A stretch of 64,000 nucleotides of DNA from JACVRX01 sp963831385 (lineage in GTDB: Bacteria > Actinomycetota > Actinomycetes > Jiangellales > Jiangellaceae). Under the pieces are notes generated by a model. The model was not told where the DNA came from, ran no database searches, and saw nothing but the letters and a program-made list of their open reading frames with translations. The DNA lies in assembly GCA_963831385.1 (NCBI GenBank), contig CAWHPW010000011.1, positions 124,001 to 188,000 on the forward strand, given 5' to 3'. Positions 50,458 through 61,218 of the stretch are shown here, one piece after another (positions within the stretch are counted from its first letter, which is position 1; every line of letters begins with the position of its first letter). Made by a program: the position numbers and the translations under genes.

Positions 50458-51165
50458 ATGGACATGCTGAAGGGCGAACAGATCGCCGAGGCCAACCTGA
50501 CCGACTGGCGCAAGCTTGCCCAGGGACTGCATGCCCGCTACCTGGTCGACGACTTCGGCACCGGCGCACGGTTCGTCGCCGCGGTGGGCGAGGCGGGTGA
50601 CACGCTCGGACACCACCCGCGCGTGTCGATCGGCAATGGATACGTCGACCTCAAACTGGTCACTGACGACGCCATCTACCGCGACAACGAGGGCACCGAA
50701 CACGTCGTCGAATGGGTGACCCAGCAGGACGTCGACCTCGCGCGACGGATCACCGAGATCGCCGCCGCCCACAAGGTCGACGCCGACCCGGCCTCGGTCA
50801 GCGACATCGAGCTCGGCCTCGACACGGCGCGCTCCGCGACCATCGCCCCAGTGTGGGCCGCCCTGCTGACCGGGAGCGCCGAGGCCCAGGGCCGCGGGAC
50901 CCCCAGCGACGAAATCCGGGACGCCACGGGACGGGTACCGAACCTGTGGTTCGGCGACGCCGACGAACACGAGGCCCCGCGTCAGCGGTTCCACATCGAG
51001 GTCTATGTGGCGCCCGAGGTGGCCGAGCAACGGATCGCCGCCGCCCTCGCCGCGGGCGGGACCGTCGTCGATGACAGCAACGCGCCCTCGCTCACCGTGA
51101 TCGCCGACCAGGACGGCAACAAGGGAATCGTATGCGTCGACGTGTCCGCTGCGAAGAAGGATTGA
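50458..51165 (+). CDS. Pterin-4a-carbinolamine dehydratase / VOC fusion
   Basis: A 235-residue two-domain protein. Residues 1-95 are a pterin-4a-carbinolamine dehydratase-like domain (WRKLAQGLHARYLVDDFGTG; GHHPRVSIGNGYVDLKLVTD, with the HHP active-site motif). Residues 110-230 form a glyoxalase/VOC-type domain (RFHIEVYVAPEVAEQRIAAA). The substrate is unknown. ATG at 50458 is close to a -10-like TAGGGT (50442-50447). A decayed piece of a similar VOC domain lies 1.2 kb downstream on the other strand. Confidence 0.85.
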   Translation: MDMLKGEQIAEANLTDWRKLAQGLHARYLVDDFGTGARFVAAVGEAGDTLGHHPRVSIGNGYVDLKLVTDDAIYRDNEGTEHVVEWVTQQDVDLARRITEIAAAHKVDADPASVSDIELGLDTARSATIAPVWAALLTGSAEAQGRGTPSDEIRDATGRVPNLWFGDADEHEAPRQRFHIEVYVAPEVAEQRIAAALAAGGTVVDDSNAPSLTVIADQDGNKGIVCVDVSAAKKD

Positions 51166-51445
51166 AACGCCAACTCGGTTGACCCGCGGGATCGAATACC
51201 GTGAACGGCTCTCCGGGGCGGGCCAGCTGTCGAGATGCAGCGAAGATTGCACGTGATCGTGCTGTCTACCTTGCACAAACGGTCGCGTCAGGCGAGGTTG
51301 CGCTAGATGTATCACGCTCAGCTGCGGCTCCGCTGCTCGCGGTGGACGCCTCGTGCGGAATGGGCACTACCGTTGCCGGCATCATCTCAGCACGACAAAG
51401 CCACGACCGATGTGTCCGTGCGGGCCCAACGGGATAAGGAGCGGC

Positions 51446-52036
51446 ATGGCTACCGAGTCGTCGTACACCATCGCGCCTCTCAGCCCCGAGACCTGGTCCG
51501 CCTTCGATGCGCTGGTGCAGCGGCACAACGGCATCTTCGGGGGCTGCTGGTGCATCTGGTTCCACCCAGACGGGCCCGAGCGCGGCCAGGGCGCGGAGGC
51601 CAACCGAGCTCTGAAGAAGGCCTACGTCGAGCAGAGCAGGGCGCACGCCGCACTGGTGATGGACGGCGACGAGGCCATCGCGTGGGCTGAGTACGGCACC
51701 CCGGTCGAGTTGCCCACCCTCCACCACCGCAAGGAGTACGACGCCACCAAGACCGCGGATCCCGACTACCGAATCACCTGCGTCTTCGTCGACAAGCGCC
51801 ACCGGCGACGGGGCGTGACGGAGCTGGCGATCACCGGTGCACTCGACCTGATTGCGCAGGCCGGCGGCGGGCGGGTCGAGAGCTATCCCCACGACCTGAC
51901 CAACCAGACCAAGAAGATGTCGTCGTCGTTCCTCTACAACGGCACCCGTCGACTCTACGAGCGGCTCGGCTTCACCTACGACCGGCCCAAAGGGCTGAAG
52001 AACTGCGTCATGGTGAAGACGGTCGATCCTGCATGA
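51446..52036 (+). CDS. GNAT family N-acetyltransferase
   Basis: A 196-residue GNAT protein with the Cys/Trp-rich segment FGGCWCIWFH early and an acetyl-CoA loop VDKRHRRRGVTELAITGALD. It resembles the GNAT at 44285 in its N-terminal architecture. ATG at 51446 with AAGGAG upstream. The 280-base gap before it holds no gene that I can support. Confidence 0.83.
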   Translation: MATESSYTIAPLSPETWSAFDALVQRHNGIFGGCWCIWFHPDGPERGQGAEANRALKKAYVEQSRAHAALVMDGDEAIAWAEYGTPVELPTLHHRKEYDATKTADPDYRITCVFVDKRHRRRGVTELAITGALDLIAQAGGGRVESYPHDLTNQTKKMSSSFLYNGTRRLYERLGFTYDRPKGLKNCVMVKTVDPA

Positions 52037-52278
52037 GGCCGGTCACTACCAGCCGCGGCCAACCTTGAAGCTCCACTCGGACGAGGGCGCGACGCCGTGC
52101 GGCATACGTCAGGACGTGCGCCAGGATGCCAGCCTAGGCCCGGTAACCGCAGCGTTTCTGCAGGTCAAAAGCGGTTTCGACATCGTGGGCAACAAGGGGC
52201 CGCCGGGGTAGTGGATCAGGCCCCAGCCGCATTGATTCATCTGATGCAATTCGCAGACTCAACTTGACATAATGTCGA
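52037..52278. other. Intergenic region, no gene seen
   Basis: No supported reading frame. It contains TTGACA at 52264-52269 overlapping a small palindrome GACAT-A-ATGTC (52266-52276). The 12-mer CTCAACTTGACA at 52258 also occurs at 50298. The role is unknown. Confidence 0.4.
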
Positions 52279-52401
52279 TTATCGGCGTTTAGCCACGAGG
52301 GGGCTGCATTGCCGAAAGGCGGTGACCGCGGCGGCGATCCGCTCCTCGGCCACCTCGGCCGACACCCAGACGTCGACGTGGTTAACCCTGGTGTCGGTTG
52401 G
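52279..52401 (-). pseudogene. Remnant of a VOC-domain gene
   Basis: The minus strand encodes VNHVDVWVSAEVAEERIAAA and then diverges to a stop at 52279-52281. This matches HIEVYVAPEVAEQRIAAALA of the PCD-VOC protein at 50458-51165 over about 24 residues. No start or rest of the domain is found, so this is a broken fragment of a VOC gene. Confidence 0.6.
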
Positions 52402-52443
52402 AAGAGTGGTGTCGGATGTATACGGCAAGGAGCGAGGACCGGC

Positions 52444-53373
52444 ATGCGGGTGCACATTGACACCGACTTTGCCGGGGACACCGACGATGCCTGTGCTGTG
52501 GCGATGACTCTTGGCTGGCCGGAGGTCGAGGTTGTCGGCATCACCACGACGGCCGACCCGGACGGCCAGAGGGCCGGGTATCTGTGTCGGTTCCTCGAGT
52601 TGGCCGGCCGCCTGGACATTCCGGTTGCCGCTGGTGCGGGTCGGTCGCTGACCACGGGGAGGCCGATGGGCGGTTTGCCTGACCATGAGCGCTACTGGGC
52701 TACTGCGGTAGCGGCGCGTCCTTCGCCGCCGGGCATGGCTATTGACCTGCTCGCGCACAGCATCGAGTTGGGCGCCGTGATCGTCGCCATCGGGCCGTAT
52801 ACCAACCTGGCCCTGCTCCAGCAGGCGCGACCGGGACACCTTGATGGGGTTCCGGTTGTCGCGATGGGTGGATGGGTGGAGGCACCTGCAGAAGGCCTGC
52901 CGGCATGGGGACCGGAGATGGACTGGAACGTCCAATGCGACACCTCCGCCGCATTGACCATCGCCGAGGTCGCCGACTTGACGCTCGTGACCCTGCCGGC
53001 GACGCTTCAAGCCCACCTCACTGCTGCCGAGCTGCCCCGCCTCGCTGCCTCCGGTCCGATCGGAAACCTGCTCGCCCGCCAGGCGAAAGCCCACGGAGGG
53101 GACCACAACATGGCGGAGCTAGGCCGTCAAAACGCCGCCCTACCCGACGACCTGCTGAACTTCCACTACGACCCGGTTGCCTGCGCCGTTGCCGTCGGGT
53201 GGCTCGGGGCGGTTGTGGAGGAGCGGCACCTGCTACCCGTGCTCGACGGCGGAGTGCTGCGATTCGAAGCGGACAAGGCCGGACGGCCGACTCGCGTTGT
53301 CGTCCGCCTCGACGGCGAGGCCTTCGCCAACGTGTGGATCACCGCAGTCGAGGCCGCCCAGCACCAACCGTAG
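52444..53373 (+). CDS. Nucleoside hydrolase
   Basis: A 309-residue inosine/uridine-preferring nucleoside hydrolase-like enzyme. The N-terminal calcium-binding motif HIDTDFAGDTDDACAVAM is complete; VIVAIGPYTNLALL and the late conserved NFHYDPVACAVAV follow. It cleaves the N-glycosidic bond of ribonucleosides. ATG at 52444 is preceded by GAGGA; an upstream in-frame start would lie in the VOC remnant. Confidence 0.9.
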   Translation: MRVHIDTDFAGDTDDACAVAMTLGWPEVEVVGITTTADPDGQRAGYLCRFLELAGRLDIPVAAGAGRSLTTGRPMGGLPDHERYWATAVAARPSPPGMAIDLLAHSIELGAVIVAIGPYTNLALLQQARPGHLDGVPVVAMGGWVEAPAEGLPAWGPEMDWNVQCDTSAALTIAEVADLTLVTLPATLQAHLTAAELPRLAASGPIGNLLARQAKAHGGDHNMAELGRQNAALPDDLLNFHYDPVACAVAVGWLGAVVEERHLLPVLDGGVLRFEADKAGRPTRVVVRLDGEAFANVWITAVEAAQHQP

Positions 53374-53524
53374 GGATATCCCGACTGTCACCGCACCGGC
53401 ACTAAACTCCCGGTCGGTCCCCGCTCCCCTACTTGTCACGCCACCACGTCGCGTTGCCAGTTAGTCGTAGAACGAGTCGAAACAGCCGAGCGAACTCGTC
53501 TCACGGTGTCCGCGATGGCCTCGG

Positions 53525-55915
<2,391 letters not shown>

Positions 55916-55927
55916 CTGATTCAGTCC

Positions 55928-56407
55928 TCAGCTCACAGCTTTCTTCACGAGTGCGGCGATCTTCTTCTCTTCGGCCGGCGCCACCTTCTTCAGCGCAAAG
56001 GAGACCGGCCACATGGCGTCTTCGTCGAGGTTCGCCGCCTCCTCGAAACCGAACGTTGCGTACCTCGACTTGAACTTGGCCGCGGCAGTGAAGAAGCAGA
56101 CGACCTTGCCTTGCTCGTTGGCATACGCGGGCATCCCGTACCAAGTCTTCGGCGAGAGGGCCGGGGCGTTGGCTTTGACGATCGCGTGGATCCGCTTGGC
56201 CATGGCGCGATCCGGTGCCGGCATCTCGGCGATCTTGGCGAGCACGTCCTTTTCCCCATCCGCCTTGTCCGCTTCCGCCCTCAGCTCTTTGGCGCGCTCT
56301 TTCATCGCGGCCCGTTCCTCGGCCGTGAATCCCTTGGACTTCTTGCTCGCGGTGGTTTTCTTGGCGGACTGCCGTGTGCTCTTCGTTGCAGTTTTTCTCT
56401 CAGCCAT
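55928..56407 (-). CDS. DUF1801 family protein with Lys-rich tail
   Basis: A 159-residue protein. The first 30 residues are basic and low-complexity (TKSTRQSAKKTTASKKSKGF). The remainder is a DUF1801/YdhG-like domain (MPAPDRAMAKRIHAIVKANA; PKTWYGMPAYANEQGKVVCF; AAKFKSRYATFGF). Function unknown. Codon and residue use (Lys-rich) differ from its neighbours. Probably transcribed with the UvrA2-like gene. Confidence 0.85.
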   Translation of the reverse strand: MAERKTATKSTRQSAKKTTASKKSKGFTAEERAAMKERAKELRAEADKADGEKDVLAKIAEMPAPDRAMAKRIHAIVKANAPALSPKTWYGMPAYANEQGKVVCFFTAAAKFKSRYATFGFEEAANLDEDAMWPVSFALKKVAPAEEKKIAALVKKAVS

Positions 56408-56440
56408 GGCGAAGCACCTCCGTGCGTCGAACGAGTCCCC

Positions 56441-56512
56441 TCATCGGGCCGTCTCCAACTCGGATATGGGATGCAGCACGGTCTTGATTCCCTGGGTGGA
56501 CGAGGCGGTCAT
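56441..56512 (-). pseudogene. VOC gene N-terminal remnant
   Basis: Twenty-three codons, TASSTQGIKTVLHPISELET and a short end, look like the start of a glyoxalase-like VOC protein (family members begin with IKTVxxPVxDLxxAKxxY). The frame then hits TGA. The rest is missing, probably lost in the rearrangement that left the 71-bp repeat next to it. Confidence 0.55.
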
Positions 56513-56533
56513 GGTCACTCCTGAAGCCGTGGT

Positions 56534-56604
56534 GGTGATGTCGATGGCGGTCAGGCTAGTTGCGGCTCGGTGGCCCGCGCTTCTCGATTCGTGATCGGTC
56601 TGGT
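56534..56604. repeat. 71-bp repeat, copy A (3' end of the MFS gene)
   Basis: About 90% identical (7 mismatches in 71) to 58307-58377, same orientation. Copy A encodes the last residues of the MFS protein (NREARATEPQLA) plus the bases after its stop. The ATG of the VOC gene in copy B is changed to ATC here. Confidence 0.8.
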
Positions 56605-57855
56605 CACCTGGAGCCGACGCCGGGTCAGCAGCAGGCCGCACGCGACGGCGCCGAGCGCCACGGTGGCGAGTCCTGAGCCGCCGAGCGTCGCTCGTGGGCC
56701 CAGCGCTGTGGTGAGCGGTCCGCCGAGCGCCGCGCCGAGCGGCGATGCGGTGAGCAGCACCGCGCTGCGGGCTGCGAGCATCGCGGCCAAGTGCTGCGGT
56801 GGTGACTTCGCCTGCATCAGCGTCACCGAGAGCGCAACGAACGGTCCGTAGATCGCCCCGCCGAGGGCGAAGCACGCAACAGTGACGGTCGTTGGCACGT
56901 CGAACCCGAACGGCAGCAGCGAGAGTCCCCAGCCGACCACGATGACGACCGTCACAGGCCACAGCGGCAGCTGCCGCAGCGCGCCGACCGTGAGCCCGCC
57001 GAGCACTGCACCGATGCCGAACAGCATCCAGTAGAGGCCGAGCAGCGTTCCGGGTGCATGCAGGTCGTCGGTCACGTGCAGCGGCAGGGCGACCTCGACC
57101 GGGCCGTACAGCAGGTTGAAGAACCAGGTGAACGTCAGCAGCCCGAGCAGCTCGGGATGGGACCGCAGCCAGGTGAGCCCGCCACGGGCGGCCGCCTGGT
57201 CGACGGGGGCGACGTGCCCCGACTCCGGCAGCCGGGTGCGTGCGACGAGCACGGCGAGGAACGCGTAGCTGAGCGCGTCCAGGCCGATGACGAGAGCGGA
57301 GCTGGCAAACATCACCAGCACACCGGCGATCGCGGGCCCGGCGATCGTGGCAGCGAAGCCGAGCGAGCTGACGAGGGTGTTCGCGGCCAGCCGCTGCTTG
57401 TCGGGCAGCAGCTCGGCCAGCAGGGTGTACTTGCCCGCGCTTCCCCACGCGTGCAGCAGCGACGAGACCGCGAGCAGCACGACGTACAGCGGCGGCGTCA
57501 GCAGCCCGGCGAGCCAGGCGACCGGTACGGCACCGAGAAACACGCCGCGCACCACGTTGTCGGCGAGCAGCAGCCGCTTGGCCGGCACCCGGCGCAGACG
57601 GCGACCGAACACCAGGGCGCCGACCACGCCCGGCAATGTGTACGCGGCCACCGCGCCGCCGACCCACAGCCCCGCGGTCGCCTGCGGCGCGAGCTCGATG
57701 GCGAGCCACGCCACCGCGACGAAGCTCATCCCGTCCCCGAGGTCCGAGACCGCGAAGCCGAGGATCAGGCGCCGGAACACCCGGTTGGCGAGCACCGGCC
57801 GGTAGGCGGAGGGAACGAGACGTCGGAGCAACATGAGCACCTCGTGAAGATGCAC
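56551..57855 (-). CDS. MFS transporter, enterobactin-exporter/macrolide-efflux type
   Basis: A 434-residue, 12-helix major facilitator with the pattern of EntS/MefA-like exporters (LILGFAVSDLGDGMSFVAVA; LLLADNVVRGVFLGAVPVAW; GNTLVSSLG-like AANTLVSSLGFAATIAGPAI). Its C-terminal tail (TRPITNREARATEPQLA) is nearly the same as that of the AraC-type regulator at 58.3 kb, which comes from the 71-bp repeat. Substrate unknown. ATG at 57855. Confidence 0.87.
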   Translation of the reverse strand: MHLHEVLMLLRRLVPSAYRPVLANRVFRRLILGFAVSDLGDGMSFVAVAWLAIELAPQATAGLWVGGAVAAYTLPGVVGALVFGRRLRRVPAKRLLLADNVVRGVFLGAVPVAWLAGLLTPPLYVVLLAVSSLLHAWGSAGKYTLLAELLPDKQRLAANTLVSSLGFAATIAGPAIAGVLVMFASSALVIGLDALSYAFLAVLVARTRLPESGHVAPVDQAAARGGLTWLRSHPELLGLLTFTWFFNLLYGPVEVALPLHVTDDLHAPGTLLGLYWMLFGIGAVLGGLTVGALRQLPLWPVTVVIVVGWGLSLLPFGFDVPTTVTVACFALGGAIYGPFVALSVTLMQAKSPPQHLAAMLAARSAVLLTASPLGAALGGPLTTALGPRATLGGSGLATVALGAVACGLLLTRRRLQVTRPITNREARATEPQLA

Positions 57856-57906
57856 CTGAGGTCGATCTCGTCTCAGCAGTCGGTCAACCCGCGATCACTG
57901 GCCGCT

Positions 57907-58318
57907 TCAGCGGACCTCGAAGATGCGGATCATGTTGCCCGCGGGATCGCGGAAGGCGCAGTCGCGAATGCCCCACGGCTGGTCGGTCGGCTCCTGGACG
58001 ACCTCGGCGTCCCTGCCCTGCAGCTCGTCGAAGGTCCTGTCGACGTCGGCGGTGGCCAGGTTGATGCCAGCGTAGGTGCCCTTGGCCATCATCTCGGCGA
58101 TGACGCGGCGCTCGTCGTCGGTGATGCCGGGGTCGGCGGCCGGCGGGTGCAGGACGATGGACGTGCCGGGCTGGGCGGCCAGGGCCGACCGTGATCCAGT
58201 GCATCCCGCCGTATTCGACGTCGTTGCGGACCTCGAAGCCGAGGGTGTCGCGGTAGAAGGCCAGGGAGGCGTTCGGGTCGTCGTGCGGGAGGTAGGTCTG
58301 GTGAATGGTGATGTCCAT
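57907..58318 (-). pseudogene. VOC/glyoxalase protein, frameshifted
   Basis: Two frames make one VOC protein of about 136 residues. The first (from ATG 58318) gives DITIHQTYLPHDDPNASLAF and GFEVRNDVEYGGMHWITVGP. After one extra base near 58171-58176 the second continues QPGTSIVLHPPAADPGITDD and MMAKGTYAGINLATADVDRT to FRDPAGNMIRIFEVR. The span (412 bases) is one over a multiple of three. The shift lies in a short G/C run, so a sequence error or a recent mutation is possible. Confidence 0.8.
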
Positions 58319-58377
58319 GGCGGTCACGCTAACTGCGGCTCGGCGACCCGCGCTTCTCGATTCCTGATCGGTCTGGT
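58307..58377. repeat. 71-bp repeat, copy B (AraC tail and VOC start)
   Basis: Covers the last codons of the AraC-type gene (NREARVAEPQLA) and the start codon of the VOC gene. About 90% identical to 56534-56604. Confidence 0.8.
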
Positions 58378-58774
58378 GATCCGTTTCGCCACGCACGGCG
58401 GTATCCCCGCCATCGCGCCCGATGCCTCACGCCGGTAGGTGCTGGGCGGCACACCGACCAGTTCGGTGAAGCGAGTGCTGAAGGTGCCCAGCGACGAGCA
58501 GCCGACCGCGAAACAGACCTCGGTGACGCTGAGGTCGCCACGACGCAGCAGCGCCATCGCGCGCTCGATGCGCCGCGTCATCAGATAGCTGTACGGCGAC
58601 TCGCCGTACGCGAGCCCGGAACTCGCGGCTGAGGTGCCCGGCCGACATGTGCGCGCCGCGGGCGAGCGCCTCGACGTCCAACGGCTGCGCGTACTCCCGG
58701 TCGATCCGGTCGCGGACGCGCCGCAGCCGCGCGAGGTCCTGCAGGTGCTGCGCCGAGGCGGGTCGGCTCGTCAC
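58324..58774 (-). pseudogene. AraC-family regulator, frameshifted
   Basis: The first frame (GTG 58774) gives LARLRRVRDRIDREYAQPLD and VEALARGAHMSAGHLSREFR. Removing one C from the CCC at 58615-58617 joins it to LAYGESPYSYLMTRRIERAM and LLRRGDLSVTEVCFAVGCSS of the second HTH. The span is 451 bases, one over a multiple of three. It would control the VOC gene just downstream (the usual AraC-VOC pair). Confidence 0.8.
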
Positions 58775-58864
58775 ATGGGAGATCGTACGTCTCGCCGGCG
58801 TTGAGCCGCTCAACTGTTATCGCCTACCCGCTGGTCCGTCGGAGGCCGACCTTAAGGTTTCGGC

Positions 58865-59575
58865 ATGACGACACCACCGATAATCCTGGTTCCCGGGTTC
58901 TGGCTCGGCGCGTGGGCGTGGGACGAGGTCGCCGAAGCCCTTCGAGCCGATGGGCACGACCCTACGGCGATGACGCTGCCCGGTCTCGAGTCCGTTGACA
59001 CCGACCGGTCCGCCATCACGCTGGCCGATCATGTGGACGCAATCTGCGCGGCGGTGACTGCGACGCGGCGTCCCGTCGTTCTTGCGGTCCACAGCGGTGC
59101 CGGCGCCCCCGGCTATGCGGTCACCGACCGCATCCCGGAGCAGATCGCCGCCATGGTCTATGTCGACACCGGTCCGGCGATCGGCGCGCTCGACCCCGAG
59201 TTCGCCGATGTGGAGAAACCGCTGCCCTCGCCACAGGAGCTCGAAGCGGAGGAGAACCTCGACGGGCTCACCGAGGAACATCTCGAGACGTTCCGGCAGC
59301 GCGCCGTTCCCGAGCCCGGGGCCGCGCTTCGCGAGGCCGCCGATTTGACCAACGACGCTCGCCTCGACGTGCCGAGCACGGTCATCTGCACGGCGTACAC
59401 ATCCGAGCAGTACCGGGACGTGGTCAAGGAGGGCCATGCGTTCGTGGCTGGCCTGACCGAACTGCGGGACGTGACCTACGTCGACCTCCCGACCAGCCAC
59501 TGGCCAATGTGGTCGCGCCCGAAGGAGCTCGCCGCGATCATCGGCGACGTGGCCCGAAGTGCATCGGGGGCCTGA
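58865..59575 (+). CDS. Alpha/beta hydrolase
   Basis: A 236-residue alpha/beta hydrolase. The oxyanion region is ILVPGFWLGAWAWDEV, the nucleophile elbow is AVHSGAGAPGYA (Ser in H-S-G) and the catalytic His is in TSHWPMWSRP. It resembles small esterases of the salicylate-esterase type. The substrate is unknown. ATG at 58865. Confidence 0.87.
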   Translation: MTTPPIILVPGFWLGAWAWDEVAEALRADGHDPTAMTLPGLESVDTDRSAITLADHVDAICAAVTATRRPVVLAVHSGAGAPGYAVTDRIPEQIAAMVYVDTGPAIGALDPEFADVEKPLPSPQELEAEENLDGLTEEHLETFRQRAVPEPGAALREAADLTNDARLDVPSTVICTAYTSEQYRDVVKEGHAFVAGLTELRDVTYVDLPTSHWPMWSRPKELAAIIGDVARSASGA

Positions 59576-59695
59576 CAAGCTTCACAGCCACAGGAGCCCC
59601 TGCCATGAATCCACCACGCCAGCACGGTTGCGCTGTCATCGAGACGCGGGCTGCCACGCGCCGGCATCAGCGGTAGGAGCGGGCACGATGTTGCC

Positions 59696-60490
59696 ATGAC
59701 CGGCCTATCAGTGCGGCCCGCGATCAAGCCGTTCTTCGATCACCCGGTTCCGCTCGCGTTCGCCCACCGCGGCTACTCCCCCGCCGGACTGGAAAACACG
59801 ATGCAGGCGTTCGCCGCTGCCGTCGAGCTGGGCTACCGCTATGTCGAAACCGACGTTCGCTCGACCGCCGACGGCGTCGCGGTCACGTTCCACGACGCTC
59901 GGTTGGAGCGGCTCACCGGCCGCCCTGGCCGGATCCGGGACCTGACCTGGAGCGAGGTCAGACAAGCACGCGTTCATGGCGTCGAGCCGATACCCACCAT
60001 CGAAGACATCTTCGACGCCTGGCCCGACCTGCGGTGGAACGTCGACGTCAAAGACCCTGCGGCGGTGACACCCTTCGCCCGCGCCGTCGAGCGCACCCGC
60101 GCGCACGAGCGGGTCTGTGTTGCCTCTTTCTCGGATCGCCGCCGACGGGCTGTTCTCCGGCGGCTCTCGGCCCCGGCCGCAACCTCCGGTGGGCGGCAGA
60201 CGATCGCCCGGTTCCGCGGCGCTTCCGCGCTCCGGCTGACCGTGGTGGTCACCCGTCTCCTGCGCGAGGTGGATTGCCTTCAGCTGCCGTCGCGGGTCGG
60301 GCGGATCTCGCTGGTCAATCGTGCGACGCTGGATCAGATACATGCGGCCGGCCGCCAACTGCACGTCTGGACCGTCAACGACCCCATCGAGATGCGTCGG
60401 ATGCTTGCCCTCGGCGTCGACGGGCTGATGACCGACCGCGCCGACGTACTGCGAGATCTGCTGAGAGCAGAAAACCGCCTCACTCGCTAG
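59696..60490 (+). CDS. Glycerophosphodiester phosphodiesterase
   Basis: A 264-residue GDPD-family TIM barrel. The signature FAHRGYSPAGLENTMQAF and YVETDVRSTADGVAVTFHD hold the metal and catalytic His/Glu/Asp residues; VDVKDP and the late LHVWTVNDPIEM are typical. It hydrolyses glycerophosphodiesters to glycerol 3-phosphate. No signal peptide is apparent, so it is probably cytoplasmic. ATG at 59696. Confidence 0.92.
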   Translation: MTGLSVRPAIKPFFDHPVPLAFAHRGYSPAGLENTMQAFAAAVELGYRYVETDVRSTADGVAVTFHDARLERLTGRPGRIRDLTWSEVRQARVHGVEPIPTIEDIFDAWPDLRWNVDVKDPAAVTPFARAVERTRAHERVCVASFSDRRRRAVLRRLSAPAATSGGRQTIARFRGASALRLTVVVTRLLREVDCLQLPSRVGRISLVNRATLDQIHAAGRQLHVWTVNDPIEMRRMLALGVDGLMTDRADVLRDLLRAENRLTR

Positions 60491-60523
60491 CAACCTCTGC
60501 ATACCCGCGCTACCGTATGCCGC

Positions 60524-60550
60524 GATGAAACGGAACCGTTTCGTTTCATC
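60524..60550 (+). promoter_or_regulatory. Nested operator upstream of tetR-MFS
   Basis: GATGAAACG and CGTTTCATC form 9-bp arms around a 9-base centre, and inside lies GAAACGG-AA-CCGTTTC (60527-60542). A -10-like TACCGT is at 60511-60516. The site is placed to repress the following tetR-MFS operon. Confidence 0.7.
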
Positions 60551-60570
60551 CATGTGAACGGGAGGTTGCC

Positions 60571-61218
60571 GTGTCGGCCTTGGCCACCGCTGCTGGCGCC
60601 AGCAGACCCCGGGTGGAGGGTGAGCGCGAGAGCGAGATTCTCGACGCCACCGTGCGGCTGCTCGTCGACGTCGGCTACGACAGGCTCACCCTCGACGCGA
60701 TCGCTGCCGAGGCACGGGCGAGCAAGGCGACGTTGTACCGGCGCTGGAAGGGAAAGGCCGACCTCGTCGTCGATGCAGTGCACCGCGCGAAGGCATGTGA
60801 CGGGCCACTCGATGCCGACACCGGCTCACTCCGCGGTGACCTGATGGCGATGGCCTGTTGCACCGGCGGCCTGGTCGACGAGGTCCCGTTGTCGGTCTTC
60901 GCTGGTCTGATGTCAGCCATACACCACGATCCAGACCTGATGGCAGCGGTTCACGAGCGTTTTCTGGGCCCGCGGGTCGAACTCGCGACTCGGGTGTTGC
61001 AGCGCGCCCGCGATCGCGGCGAGATCGGCCCAGATGTCGATATCCGGTTGCTGTTCGCCGTCCTGCCCGCGATGGTGTTGCACCGCCGCCTGGTCATGGG
61101 AGAGCCCATCGACGCCGCCTTCATCGCCCGGGTCGTCGACGAGGTGTTACTTCCCGCCGCCCAATTCTCCGGTCCTTTCTCACCAGCCCCGAACCCGACA
61201 CCGAAGAGAGAGTCCTGA
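60571..61218 (+). CDS. TetR family regulator of an MFS pump
   Basis: A 215-residue TetR-type repressor: ESEILDATVRLLVDVGYDRL, LDAIAAEARASKATLYRRWK, GKADLVVDAVHRAK form the HTH region. The C-terminal domain is of the TetR_C_16 kind. GTG at 60571 has GGGAGG about 5 bases before it. It overlaps the MFS gene by one base (TGATG), and the operator lies directly upstream. Confidence 0.9.
   Translation: MSALATAAGASRPRVEGERESEILDATVRLLVDVGYDRLTLDAIAAEARASKATLYRRWKGKADLVVDAVHRAKACDGPLDADTGSLRGDLMAMACCTGGLVDEVPLSVFAGLMSAIHHDPDLMAAVHERFLGPRVELATRVLQRARDRGEIGPDVDIRLLFAVLPAMVLHRRLVMGEPIDAAFIARVVDEVLLPAAQFSGPFSPAPNPTPKRES

Noticed and set aside
50298..52269. 12-mer CTCAACTTGACA at 50298 and 52258 as element ends
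   Set aside because: Two short copies without target duplication, transposase or longer homology; chance or promoter similarity is enough.
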